The notes below the pieces were generated by a model. That model had not been told where the DNA came from, made no database searches, and saw only the letters and a list, made by a program, of their open reading frames with translations. Positions 1 through 7,563 of a DNA stretch of 64,000 nt are shown here, piece by piece. The position numbers were made by a program, and so were the translations under genes. Position 1 is the first letter of the stretch; each line of letters begins with the position of its first letter. The stretch covers positions 124,001 to 188,000 of the forward strand of contig CAYXPR010000001.1 in NCBI GenBank assembly GCA_964467255.1. The letters run 5' to 3'. Source of the stretch: CAYXPR01 sp964467255. Lineage in GTDB: Bacteria; Pseudomonadota; Alphaproteobacteria; Rickettsiales; RGZB01.

Positions 1-1
1 G

Positions 2-652
2 TCGCACCCGCGCGACATGCATGAGGCGCTCTACCGTGCCCATGCGGAAGAAGAAAAACTCATGCCGTTTTTGCATTTGCCCGTGCAGTCTGGCTCTACG
101 AATGTATTGAAGGCCATGAACCGCCAGCACACGCGCGAAGATTACCTGATGATTATTGAAAAATTGCGCCGTGCACGGCCTGATATGGCGCTTTCTTCGG
201 ATTTCATTGTGGGCTTCCCCGGTGAAACGGATGCCGATTTTAAAGACACAATGAGGCTGATAGCGGAAGTGGGCTTTGCGTCATCTTATTCTTTCAAATA
301 TAGCCCGCGCCCCGGTACACCCGCTGCCGTGCGCGAAGACCAAGTGCCAGAAGAAGTGAAAGACGAACGCCTGCAGGAGCTTCAGGCATTGGTGAAGCAG
401 CAGCAGGATGCGTTTAATGAAGCGGCGGTGGACACGGTGGTGCAAGTGCTGCTGGACCGCGAAGGCCGCCACGAAGGCCAGCTGCAAGGCCGCACGCCGT
501 ATATGCACGCCGTGCATTTGCAAGCACCGGCAGAACTGGCAGGCAGCACGGTGCCCGTGCGCGTGATGAAGGTGCAGGGCAACAGCCTTTCCGGCGTTTT
601 GGCGCATAATTACCAAGGAAAATCAGACGTTAAAAAAGTCGCTAACCAATAG
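2..652 (+). CDS. miaB: tRNA-2-methylthio-N6-dimethylallyladenosine synthase MiaB, C-terminal part
   Basis: This is the 3' end of a radical-SAM methylthiotransferase that adds the 2-methylthio group to i6A37 of tRNAs reading UNN codons. The reading frame is open from base 2, so the start, the N-terminal UPF0004 domain and the CxxxCxxC cluster lie outside the window. What remains is the back half of the radical-SAM barrel, with the family motifs LHLPVQSGS (near residue 26) and DFIVGFPGET (near residue 66), followed by a C-terminal TRAM-like RNA-binding segment over the last 65 residues. It is followed by phoH and ybeY, the common miaB-phoH-ybeY-corC-lnt order of proteobacteria. Identification is firm; only the truncation limits it. 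Confidence 0.95.
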   Translation, partial: SHPRDMHEALYRAHAEEEKLMPFLHLPVQSGSTNVLKAMNRQHTREDYLMIIEKLRRARPDMALSSDFIVGFPGETDADFKDTMRLIAEVGFASSYSFKYSPRPGTPAAVREDQVPEEVKDERLQELQALVKQQQDAFNEAAVDTVVQVLLDREGRHEGQLQGRTPYMHAVHLQAPAELAGSTVPVRVMKVQGNSLSGVLAHNYQGKSDVKKVANQ

Positions 653-657
653 TTTCT

Positions 658-680
658 TTTCGCAGCGCTTCTGCTATACT
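658..680 (+). promoter_or_regulatory. possible extended -10 promoter for phoH
   Basis: The 65-base gap between miaB and phoH contains TGCTATACT (672-680), an extended -10 element. A poor -35 match lies about 16 bases upstream. It could give the phoH-ybeY-corC-lnt genes their own start in addition to readthrough from miaB. Confidence 0.4.
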
Positions 681-717
681 CAAAATTAGTGATGTTTTAA
701 GGGGTTAAAAAGGCCAC

Positions 718-1977
718 GTGCCCGAAGAAAAATTACAAGATTCCGTTTGCGTTACCTTTAAGGATAACACCCTGCTGCCCGTTCTGTACGGCGATCAGGA
801 TAAACATCTGCTAAAGCTCGAAAAACAACTGGGTGTAACCATTTCCTCGCGCGGAAACGTGGTGTCTATCAGCGGCGACCCGAAAAAAGTTTACATCTCC
901 GAAACGGTGCTGAAAAGCATGTATCACAAATTGCAAAACGGCATGGATGTGCCGGAGGGCGAGTTTGACGCGCTCATCCGCATGATTTCCGAAAATGTGA
1001 CCGGCCAGCGCATGATGCCGACCGAAGATGAAACCAATGCCGCCGCCGCGCAGGCCGCAGCTTCGCGCAGCAAACGCGCCGAGGTGGATGAGAAATTATT
1101 GAAGCAGGCGTTCCAGTTCGAAAAAACAAAAGAAGAAAAGAGAGAGGCACCTATGGCGTCAGATAATCACTATGAAAAGCCCGGCAAAAAAATCGCCCTC
1201 GAAGTGGTAACGGCAGAAGAAAAGCGTAACGCCCGCGCCGAACGCGCCGAGGCGTCGGAAGGCAAATCTGGTGGCCGCACCCGCCCTGCCGAGCAGCAAA
1301 GTGCCAACCCCGAAGTGCTGATTAAAACCCAGCGCAAAAACATTATCCCTTACACCAACCGTCAGGTGGATTACATCCGCAGCTTGCTGAAAAGCGAAGT
1401 GGTGTTTGCCTCAGGTCCCGCCGGTACGGGTAAAACCTATGTGGCGGTGGCCGCGGCGGTGAATCTGTTTTTAAGCGGCGAGGTGGATCGCATTATTTTA
1501 ACGCGCCCAGCCGTGGAAGCCGGTGAAAAACTGGGATTCCTGCCCGGCGACATGAAAGAGAAAGTTGACCCGTACTTGCGCCCGCTCTATGACGCGCTGT
1601 ATGACATGATGCCCGCCGAAAAAGTGCTGCGCTGCATTGAAAATGGTGAAATTGAAATCGCGCCGCTGGCGTTCATGCGCGGCCGTACGCTGCGTTATGC
1701 CTTTGTGATTTTGGATGAAGCGCAGAACACCACGCCGACGCAGATGAAAATGTTCCTGACGCGCCTCGGTGAAGGCAGCCGCATGGCGATTACGGGCGAC
1801 CTTTCGCAGACCGACTTGCCGAAAGATATTAAATCCGGCTTCCGCGATGCGATTGAAAAATTGAAAAACGTGGAAGAAATTAAAATCATCAAGTTTGGTG
1901 ACGCCGACATTGTGCGCCACCCGCTGACGGTAAAAATTGTGCAGGCTTACGAGAGCAACGATAAACGATGGGAATAG
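718..1977 (+). CDS. PhoH-like ATPase (YbeZ family)
   Basis: PhoH-family P-loop ATPase, thought to act in RNA metabolism together with the neighbouring RNase YbeY. The start is a GTG at 718. The N-terminal part (residues 1-95) is a KH-like region. The ATPase core starts near residue 205, with Walker A GPAGTGKT at 233-240 and Walker B FVILDEAQ at 329-336; the conserved TGDLSQTDLP follows. At 419 residues it is longer than the usual ~320-350, because residues about 100-200 are a charged Ala/Glu/Lys/Arg-rich linker between the two domains. Its stop codon lies past the earliest possible ybeY start, so the two genes are translationally close. Confidence 0.93.
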   Translation: MPEEKLQDSVCVTFKDNTLLPVLYGDQDKHLLKLEKQLGVTISSRGNVVSISGDPKKVYISETVLKSMYHKLQNGMDVPEGEFDALIRMISENVTGQRMMPTEDETNAAAAQAAASRSKRAEVDEKLLKQAFQFEKTKEEKREAPMASDNHYEKPGKKIALEVVTAEEKRNARAERAEASEGKSGGRTRPAEQQSANPEVLIKTQRKNIIPYTNRQVDYIRSLLKSEVVFASGPAGTGKTYVAVAAAVNLFLSGEVDRIILTRPAVEAGEKLGFLPGDMKEKVDPYLRPLYDALYDMMPAEKVLRCIENGEIEIAPLAFMRGRTLRYAFVILDEAQNTTPTQMKMFLTRLGEGSRMAITGDLSQTDLPKDIKSGFRDAIEKLKNVEEIKIIKFGDADIVRHPLTVKIVQAYESNDKRWE

Positions 1978-2033
1978 TACTGGAGTTGCCGGTCGCCCTT
2001 GCCGAAAGGCAGGCGGTAAAGGATAAAGCGAGC

Positions 2034-2570
2034 ATGGTGAGAAAACCCAAAGTCACGCAATGTGCAGTGGAAGTGCTGGTGCAAAGCAAGGCCTGGAAGA
2101 AGGCTCTGCCGGAACACGAAGCACTGATAAAGCAGGCTGTAGAAGCCGCGCTAAAAAGCACCCCGCTGTTTAACTATATCTTTTCTGCCGAATGCTCGGT
2201 GATGCTGGCGGATGATGCGGTGATACAGGATTTAAACAAGCAGTTCCGCGCCAAAGATAAACCGACTAACGTACTTTCTTTCCCAAGCTATGCCTTAAAC
2301 CCGCGCGCGCTGGACGAAGTGGCCACGCTGGCCGAACACCCGCTTTATTTGGGTGATATTATCATCAGCCATAAAACGGCTGCTGCGGAAGCCAAAGAAC
2401 AGGGCAAAGATTTTGCGCAACACGTGACGCACCTGGCCGTGCACGCGGCGCTGCATCTTTTGGGTTATGACCATAAAACCCGAGAGGATGCGACGCTGAT
2501 GGAACCGCTGGAAATCAAGATTCTCTCCGGCCTTGGCGTGAATAATCCGTACCGCTGGTATAAAAAGTAA
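2034..2570 (+). CDS. ybeY: endoribonuclease YbeY (rRNA maturation factor)
   Basis: Zinc-dependent single-strand endoribonuclease of 16S rRNA 3'-end maturation and ribosome quality control. The UPF0054 signature with its three zinc-binding histidines is intact near the C-terminus (HLAVHAALHLLGYDH, i.e. HxxxHxxxHLxGYDH-like). The N-terminal fold motif FRAKDKPTNVLSFP is also present. The frame is open from an ATG at 1968 that overlaps the phoH stop. I prefer the ATG at 2034 because an AAAGGA stands about 10 bases upstream and the 178-residue product fits the family, whereas the extra 22 residues look unlike YbeY. Position between phoH and corC is the classical arrangement. Confidence 0.93.
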   Translation: MVRKPKVTQCAVEVLVQSKAWKKALPEHEALIKQAVEAALKSTPLFNYIFSAECSVMLADDAVIQDLNKQFRAKDKPTNVLSFPSYALNPRALDEVATLAEHPLYLGDIIISHKTAAAEAKEQGKDFAQHVTHLAVHAALHLLGYDHKTREDATLMEPLEIKILSGLGVNNPYRWYKK

Positions 2571-2585
2571 GGTATATATCTCCCC

Positions 2586-3575
2586 ATGGACTTAGGCTCA
2601 CCAGATAAAACAAAAATACAGGCAGTGACCAACGCGTCGCAGGCAGCGGAAGCTGCCAAGGCGGACGCGAATCAGCCACCTACCGCACCTGCGGCGGCAC
2701 CCAGCAAGCTGCGCCAGTTTTCAGTGAAGCTGCGCCAGCTTTTGGGGATTCGCTCGACCAGCCTGAAAGAATCGATTGAAGAAGTGATTGAAGACCACGA
2801 TGTGAGTGGCGAACCTGACGACATCGATGAAGATGAAAAGGTGATTCTGCACAACGTGATTTCGTTTACCGAAATGCATGTGCGCGACATCATGACGCCG
2901 CGTTCAGACATTGTGTATTTGCCCGAAACGACGACGCTCGAAAAATTGCAGCAGACGATTATTGAAAAAGCGCATACACGCGTGCCGGTGTGCCGTGGTA
3001 CGCTGGATGACGTGCGCGGCTTTATCCATATCAAAGACTTGGTGCCGTATCTGGCGGGCGAAAAAGCTTTCCGTATCGATGAGATTTTGCGGCAGGCGCT
3101 GTTTGTGCCACCCTCGATGAAACTTTCCGATTTGCTGCTGCATATGCGCGCCTCACGCACGCACATGGCGATGGTGGTGGATGAATATGGCGGCACTTGC
3201 GGGTTGGTGACGCTAGAAGATTTGATTGAGGAAATCGTGGGCGAAATCCGCGATGAGCATGACGATGAAAACGAAGCGCCATTCTTCCGCGAAGCAGGGA
3301 ATGGTACGTATGAAGCCAGTGGGCGCTTGCCGATGAGCGACCTTGAGCAGTTGATGGATGAAAAAATTGTGAAGGAAGAAAACGCCGAAGGCTATGACAC
3401 GCTGGGTGGCATGCTTTCTGCCATGCTGGGGCGCGTGCCTGCTACCGGTGAGGTGGTTGCGCATTCTTCCACACTGGAATTTGAAATTTTAGATGCCGAT
3501 GCGCGCCGCATTAAGCGCGTGCTCGTGCGCCGCAAAACCGCCCGCCGCCGCAAGGCCGCCGGTTCGCTGGGTTAG
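2586..3575 (+). CDS. corC: CorC/HlyC-type CBS-domain protein
   Basis: Soluble CBS-pair protein of the CorC (YbeX) type, linked in enterobacteria to Mg2+/Co2+ efflux and recently to ribosome biogenesis. There is no DUF21 membrane domain. Residues 1-65 are an Ala/Lys-rich, poorly conserved leader. The entry motif HVRDIMTPRSDIVYLP starts near residue 98 and opens the first CBS motif, and the second CBS ends with VVDEYGGTCGLVTLEDLIEEIVGEI near residue 200-225. The C-terminal CorC_HlyC domain (about 235-315) is followed by an Arg/Lys-rich tail. It sits between ybeY and a lipoprotein/lnt pair, the conserved ybeZ-ybeY-ybeX-lnt cluster with one insertion. Confidence 0.9.
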   Translation: MDLGSPDKTKIQAVTNASQAAEAAKADANQPPTAPAAAPSKLRQFSVKLRQLLGIRSTSLKESIEEVIEDHDVSGEPDDIDEDEKVILHNVISFTEMHVRDIMTPRSDIVYLPETTTLEKLQQTIIEKAHTRVPVCRGTLDDVRGFIHIKDLVPYLAGEKAFRIDEILRQALFVPPSMKLSDLLLHMRASRTHMAMVVDEYGGTCGLVTLEDLIEEIVGEIRDEHDDENEAPFFREAGNGTYEASGRLPMSDLEQLMDEKIVKEENAEGYDTLGGMLSAMLGRVPATGEVVAHSSTLEFEILDADARRIKRVLVRRKTARRRKAAGSLG

Positions 3576-3583
3576 GGGCCGCT

Positions 3584-4093
3584 GTGCGCTTTTCCCCCGC
3601 GCAATATATTCCACTCGCACTACTTGTTGTGCTTTCCGGCTGCGGCGGCTTTTCGATGGACAGCATCAAAATGCCTGACATCACGATGCCTAAAATGAGC
3701 ATGCCCAAAATAAATTCTGAAACATTGCTAGGCCCTGCGCCGGTGAAAGAATCGCCTGAACAAACGGCGGCGCGCGTGAAGGGGTTGATTAAAATTGTGG
3801 AAGTGAAACCCACCGGACCCTATGCGATTAACGTGATTTTTAAATATGTCGGCACGCAGCCGTTGAAACGCCTGACACTGGAAGCGTATTATAATAATCT
3901 GAATTTCCCTGCCTATGTGGAAGGGCCGATTGATGAGAACGACGAATTCCTCGCACGATTTAAAGACCCAGTGATTGATACCTACAGTATGGACTTCTCA
4001 CGCTTAAGCTGGGGCGTGAAAGAAGCGGTGGAACTGGAGAAAGGATATGTGAGGAATTATGGCGGCGAGCCTTTCCCTTCACGCCATCGCTGA
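3584..4093 (+). CDS. hypothetical lipoprotein with Met/Pro-rich N-terminus
   Basis: I do not recognise a family. The 169-residue product begins (GTG at 3584) with a lipoprotein signal peptide whose lipobox reads LSGC, giving Cys20 as the predicted lipidated residue. A Met/Pro/Lys-rich stretch with repeated MPxM/MPKI steps (residues about 25-43) follows the cysteine. The rest looks like a small beta-rich periplasmic domain. The gene starts 8 bases after corC and its last 35 bases overlap lnt, the enzyme that would complete its N-acylation, so the three are co-transcribed. There is no clear evidence for which lipoprotein role it plays. Confidence 0.75.
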   Translation: MRFSPAQYIPLALLVVLSGCGGFSMDSIKMPDITMPKMSMPKINSETLLGPAPVKESPEQTAARVKGLIKIVEVKPTGPYAINVIFKYVGTQPLKRLTLEAYYNNLNFPAYVEGPIDENDEFLARFKDPVIDTYSMDFSRLSWGVKEAVELEKGYVRNYGGEPFPSRHR

Positions 4094-5570
4094 GCGTATC
4101 GGCGCCACTTCATTTCGTAAACAATGCTTGATGCTGTTGATGTGTGGCGCACTGTGTGCGCTGGCGCTGCCGCCATTTGGTTGGTGGCCGCTGCTGCCGC
4201 TACTGTTGCCACCTCTTGTGATAACCGCTGTGCGTGCGGCAAACGCAAAACGTGCATTTTTCCTTGGCTGGTGCTGGGGCTTTGGCCACCATGTGGTGGG
4301 GCTATACTGGATTTCAAACGCATTGCTGGTGGAGCCTGAAAAATTCGCGTGGCTGGTGCCGTTTGCCGTGTCGCTGATTCCGGCGGCGCTGGCAGTATAT
4401 ATCGGTGTGTTTGCCGTGGTGCTGAGGCGGTGCAATGTAAAGGGTTGGCGGCTGATGCTGTGCGCCGCACTGCTCTGGGTAGGACTTGAGGCGCTGCGCG
4501 GCACGCTGTTTACAGGCTTTCCGTGGAACCTGATGGGGTATAGCTGGGTAAAGCTCGATGCCATGCTGCAAGTGGCAAGCCTTGCGGGGGTGTATGGACT
4601 TAGTTTCCTTGCGATGCTGCTGGCGTTTTTACCGCTGGCGCTGATGGAACAGAAGCGCCCCGCGATAAGCGCTTTTGTTGCGGTTGCGGCATTGTTAATG
4701 GGTGGCATTGTATTTGGCACAATGCGTTTGCAGCAGGCCGACGCACAGCCACTGAAGCCTGAGAGCGAGCGCATTCAGGTGCGGGTGGTGCAGGGGAATA
4801 TCGCGCAGCATTATAAATGGGAAGATGCCACGCGCCATGCGTCGTTCATGAAGCACGTGACGTTGACGCAGCAGGATGGGTTTTTAGAAAAAGGCAAAGG
4901 CAAAAAAATTATCGTGTGGCCTGAAACAGCGGTGCCTTACGCGCTGGGGCAGGATGAAAAACTGCTGGTGCTGCTGAGAAGTGCCTTGCCAGAAAATGCC
5001 GTGTTGCTGACAGGTGCCTTAAGGATTACACCGCCGGAGGAGCCACGCTTCCAGATTTGGAATAATATTTACGCGGTGAATGATAAAGGCGTGGTAGGTC
5101 ATTATGACAAAGTGCATCTGGTGCCGTTCGGGGAATATGTGCCGCTCCGCCGCCTGCTGCCGTTCATTAATAAAATTACGTATGGGTCGGGTGATTTTTC
5201 AGCGGGTGAGGCGCCCAAGAACATTGAACTGCCCAAGGGTTTTCCGGTGGTGGCACCACTGGTGTGTTATGAGGTGATATTTTCAACAGGGGCGATTGCG
5301 GGCGCTCCGGCGCCGGATGTGATTGTGAACGTCACTAACGATGCATGGTTTGGTGAAAGCACTGGCCCGTATCAGCACTTGGCCATGGCTCGTGTGCGTG
5401 CTATCGAGCAAGGAATACCACTTATACGTGCGGCAAATACGGGTGTTTCAACCGTTATTGATGCCTATGGCAGGGTTATTGCCAGCCAACCGCTGGGAAA
5501 AGAGGGCGTTCTCGATGTATATTTGCCAGAAAAAGCAGAGGAAACTGTGTTTTTATCATTTCGCCGCTAA
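4059..5570 (+). CDS. lnt: apolipoprotein N-acyltransferase Lnt
   Basis: Inner-membrane enzyme that transfers an acyl chain to the N-terminal cysteine of lipoproteins, the third step after Lgt and LspA. The 503-residue protein has a hydrophobic N-terminal half with several membrane segments (to about residue 230) and a nitrilase-fold periplasmic domain. The catalytic triad is visible: Glu289 in WPETAVPYA, Lys351 in HYDKVHLVPFGEY, and nucleophile Cys403 in PLVCYEVIF. The start ATG at 4059 has GAGGAA just upstream and overlaps the end of the lipoprotein gene. Lgt is encoded about 9 kb away in the same window. Confidence 0.96.
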   Translation: MAASLSLHAIAERIGATSFRKQCLMLLMCGALCALALPPFGWWPLLPLLLPPLVITAVRAANAKRAFFLGWCWGFGHHVVGLYWISNALLVEPEKFAWLVPFAVSLIPAALAVYIGVFAVVLRRCNVKGWRLMLCAALLWVGLEALRGTLFTGFPWNLMGYSWVKLDAMLQVASLAGVYGLSFLAMLLAFLPLALMEQKRPAISAFVAVAALLMGGIVFGTMRLQQADAQPLKPESERIQVRVVQGNIAQHYKWEDATRHASFMKHVTLTQQDGFLEKGKGKKIIVWPETAVPYALGQDEKLLVLLRSALPENAVLLTGALRITPPEEPRFQIWNNIYAVNDKGVVGHYDKVHLVPFGEYVPLRRLLPFINKITYGSGDFSAGEAPKNIELPKGFPVVAPLVCYEVIFSTGAIAGAPAPDVIVNVTNDAWFGESTGPYQHLAMARVRAIEQGIPLIRAANTGVSTVIDAYGRVIASQPLGKEGVLDVYLPEKAEETVFLSFRR

Positions 5571-5854
5571 TAGCCTGCCTGGGACTTTTAATAGCTAATT
5601 CAATCTACCTTGAGTTTATTTTGTTTCAATATGACTCATGTTTATTGGTGTTTTTTTTATACCATTAATTGATTAACCATATTGATAATACAACCCTAGG
5701 GTTGTAAATGGCTGAAATACTAGTGTTTCTATAAATCTCGCTTGCAAGTCGTTTGCTGGGTTATTATGGTTAGCTTCAAATTGGTGCAGAAAATTAAGCA
5801 ATTAATCTTTTTTGTATCTGGTCAGAAGACGCCTAAAGCATGAGAGAACAGAGA
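5571..5854. other. AT-rich intergenic region upstream of the XRE regulator
   Basis: This gap of just under 300 bases between lnt and the regulator is clearly more AT-rich than its coding neighbours and holds no convincing ORF or RNA gene. It contains an 18-bp perfect palindrome (5689-5706), a TTAACCAT octamer like a CtrA half-site just before it, and two TTAA-N4-TTAA patterns. I see no intrinsic terminator for lnt. Confidence 0.6.
5689..5706. promoter_or_regulatory. 18-bp perfect palindrome, candidate operator
   Basis: The sequence TACAACCCTAGGGTTGTA is a perfect 18-base palindrome centred on CTAG. It lies about 150 bases upstream of the XRE-family regulator. No T-tract follows it, so it is not a terminator. 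Dyads of this length are typical binding sites of dimeric helix-turn-helix proteins; autoregulation by the downstream gene is inferred, not shown. Confidence 0.45.
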
Positions 5855-6268
5855 ATGAGCGAACAACATCCGGTGGATGTGCATGTAGGCAAACGGTTGC
5901 GTTTGCGTCGTAGTATGCTCGGCATGAGCCAGCAGGCGCTTGGCAAGGCGACGGGCATTACCTTCCAGCAAGTACAGAAATATGAGCGCGGTATTAACCG
6001 CGTGGGTTCAAGCCGTTTGTTTGACATTGCTAATGTACTCAGCGTGCCGGTATCGTTCTTCTTTGAAGATTTTAATGCCCCCAGCGCTAGTAAGTCGGGC
6101 GCGATGCGCGCTGGCTTTGCCGAGGATGCTGCGGAAGGCTTTGAGTATGAATCCTCCGCCAGCAAGGAATCCATGCAGTTGGTGCGTGCATTCGGTAAAA
6201 TCAAAAATCCGGAAGTGCGGAAGAAGATTATCAATCTGGTCAAGACACTGAGCCAGGACGAAGAGTAA
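5855..6268 (+). CDS. XRE-family helix-turn-helix transcriptional regulator
   Basis: A 137-residue regulator with a Cro/C1-type HTH at residues about 8-65; MSQQALGKATGITFQQVQKYE spans the two recognition helices, followed by GINRVGSSRLFDIANVLSV. The C-terminal half (about 70-137) is a charged helical region, EFxRxFxKI-like, ending in LVKTLSQ. This form (VDVHVGKRLRLRR... FQQVQKYE) is widespread in Alphaproteobacteria and often present in several copies. An upstream ATG at 5840 is possible, but the second ATG fits the usual family start. It converges on mrp. Target genes cannot be inferred; the palindrome upstream makes autoregulation plausible. Confidence 0.88.
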   Translation: MSEQHPVDVHVGKRLRLRRSMLGMSQQALGKATGITFQQVQKYERGINRVGSSRLFDIANVLSVPVSFFFEDFNAPSASKSGAMRAGFAEDAAEGFEYESSASKESMQLVRAFGKIKNPEVRKKIINLVKTLSQDEE

Positions 6269-6281
6269 TCCTGAAATCTTT

Positions 6282-7382
6282 TTAGCCTTGAGCCTGGCGC
6301 GCCTGAATGAGCGTGGTGACGCGCTGCGCCAGCGCGGTAAACAATTCGCCCGCAGGCTCGTTTTGCGCGGTAACAACGGGCTGCCCCGCATCCGCCCCTT
6401 TGGCGATTACCGCATGAATCGGAATTTCTATCAGCAGCGGAATCTGCTGCTCTTCCGCCAGTTTTTTGCCACCTTCTTTACCGAAGAGATAATGTTTCGC
6501 GCCCGTGGCGGCATCTTGGAAGTAGCTCATATTCTCCACAATACCGAGCAGCGGTGTGGCGGTTTTACGGAACATGCCGATGGCTTTTTTTACGTCAAGC
6601 AGCGCAACATCCTGCGGTGTGGTGATGATGATGGCGCCATCAAGCTGGAAGTTCTGCACAATGCCGAGGTGAATGTCACCCGTGCCTGGCGGCAGGTCGA
6701 GAATCATATAATCCAGCTCACCCCATTCAGCACCGCGCATCAATTGCTGCAAGGCTTTGCCTACCATGGGGCCGCGCCACACCACCGGCACGTCTTCATT
6801 CAATAACAAGCCCATCGACATAAACACCACGCCATGCGCTTTGGGCGGAATCATGCGACCATTTTTAACATCGGGTTTTTCGGTCACGCCCATCATGCGG
6901 GCCTGCGAGGGGCCGTGAATATCGGCATCCACCAGCCCGACGCGGTAACCCAGTTTGCCAAGTGCCACCGCAAGGTTGCAGGCGATGGTGGATTTTCCGA
7001 CGCCGCCTTTACCGGACGCCACGGCGATAATATGTTTCACGCCGGAAAGCGGATGCGGCGAGGGCGGCACTACGCCGCCTTTGGGGGCGGGCTTGGCTTC
7101 CACGCGCACGCCTTCTTTGGGCGGCGCCTCCGAGGTGAGCACCACGGTGGCGCTTTTCACACCAGGCGATTGCAGCACGGCTGTTTCGCAGGCTTTGCGC
7201 AGCGTTTCCGCCAGCGCGGGGGCTAAATGAAGCTTGCCAATTTCAATTGCAAAACCCACATGCCCGCCCTCTTTGAGCACGAGCGAGGATAAAAGCTCGG
7301 CCTCGACCACGTTCTGATCCGTGCCCGGAACCATAATGGCTTCCAGCGATTTCAAAATGGTTTTGCGTGAAGGTAAAGACAT
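6282..7382 (-). CDS. mrp: Mrp/ApbC-family iron-sulfur carrier P-loop ATPase
   Basis: Mrp/NBP35-type ATPase that binds and transfers Fe-S clusters. The N-terminal DUF59/MIP18-like domain covers residues 1-85, followed by a Pro/Lys/Gly-rich linker and a deviant Walker A, GKGGVGKS, at 124-131. GLVDADIHGPSQ and LPPGTGD are the other nucleotide-site motifs. The segment after VENMSYF reads QDAATGAKHYLFG, so the CxxC that ligates the cluster in many Mrp proteins is absent here, as in the variant with a PDTG-like sequence at this place. It is divergently transcribed from hflK across a 181-base gap. Confidence 0.93.
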   Translation of the reverse strand: MSLPSRKTILKSLEAIMVPGTDQNVVEAELLSSLVLKEGGHVGFAIEIGKLHLAPALAETLRKACETAVLQSPGVKSATVVLTSEAPPKEGVRVEAKPAPKGGVVPPSPHPLSGVKHIIAVASGKGGVGKSTIACNLAVALGKLGYRVGLVDADIHGPSQARMMGVTEKPDVKNGRMIPPKAHGVVFMSMGLLLNEDVPVVWRGPMVGKALQQLMRGAEWGELDYMILDLPPGTGDIHLGIVQNFQLDGAIIITTPQDVALLDVKKAIGMFRKTATPLLGIVENMSYFQDAATGAKHYLFGKEGGKKLAEEQQIPLLIEIPIHAVIAKGADAGQPVVTAQNEPAGELFTALAQRVTTLIQARQAQG

Positions 7383-7430
7383 GTTGCCACGTGTGTGTAT
7401 GAATTTAAAAGGACGGCTTTCTTAGCATGC

Positions 7431-7490
7431 GGCAGCGGCTTTGTCTATTTTCCTTGGTTTTGTAAGGGAATAGACAGGCCCAAGGCCGCT
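7431..7490. repeat. imperfect inverted repeat in the mrp-hflK gap
   Basis: GTCTATTTTCCTT (7443-7455) is mirrored by AAGGGAATAGAC about eight bases later, with a further GCGGC...GCCGC pairing outside it. The long stem-loop has no T-tract on either side, so it looks like a structured region or a binding site between the two divergent genes rather than a terminator. Confidence 0.45.
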
Positions 7491-7494
7491 TTGC

Positions 7495-7524
7495 CTTGAA
7501 ACTGTTAAAAACACACTATATAAG
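7495..7524 (+). promoter_or_regulatory. promoter of hflK-hflC-degP, sigma-70 or RpoH type
   Basis: TTGAAA (7496-7501), 17 bases, TATAAG (7519-7524) is a good sigma-70 promoter. The same sequence read as CTTGAAA followed by CACTATAT also resembles an RpoH (heat-shock) promoter and closely matches the one before htpG. Confidence 0.55.
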
Positions 7525-7563
7525 TGCATAACCTTTTCATTTTTTGATGGTTTTTGAACGCGT

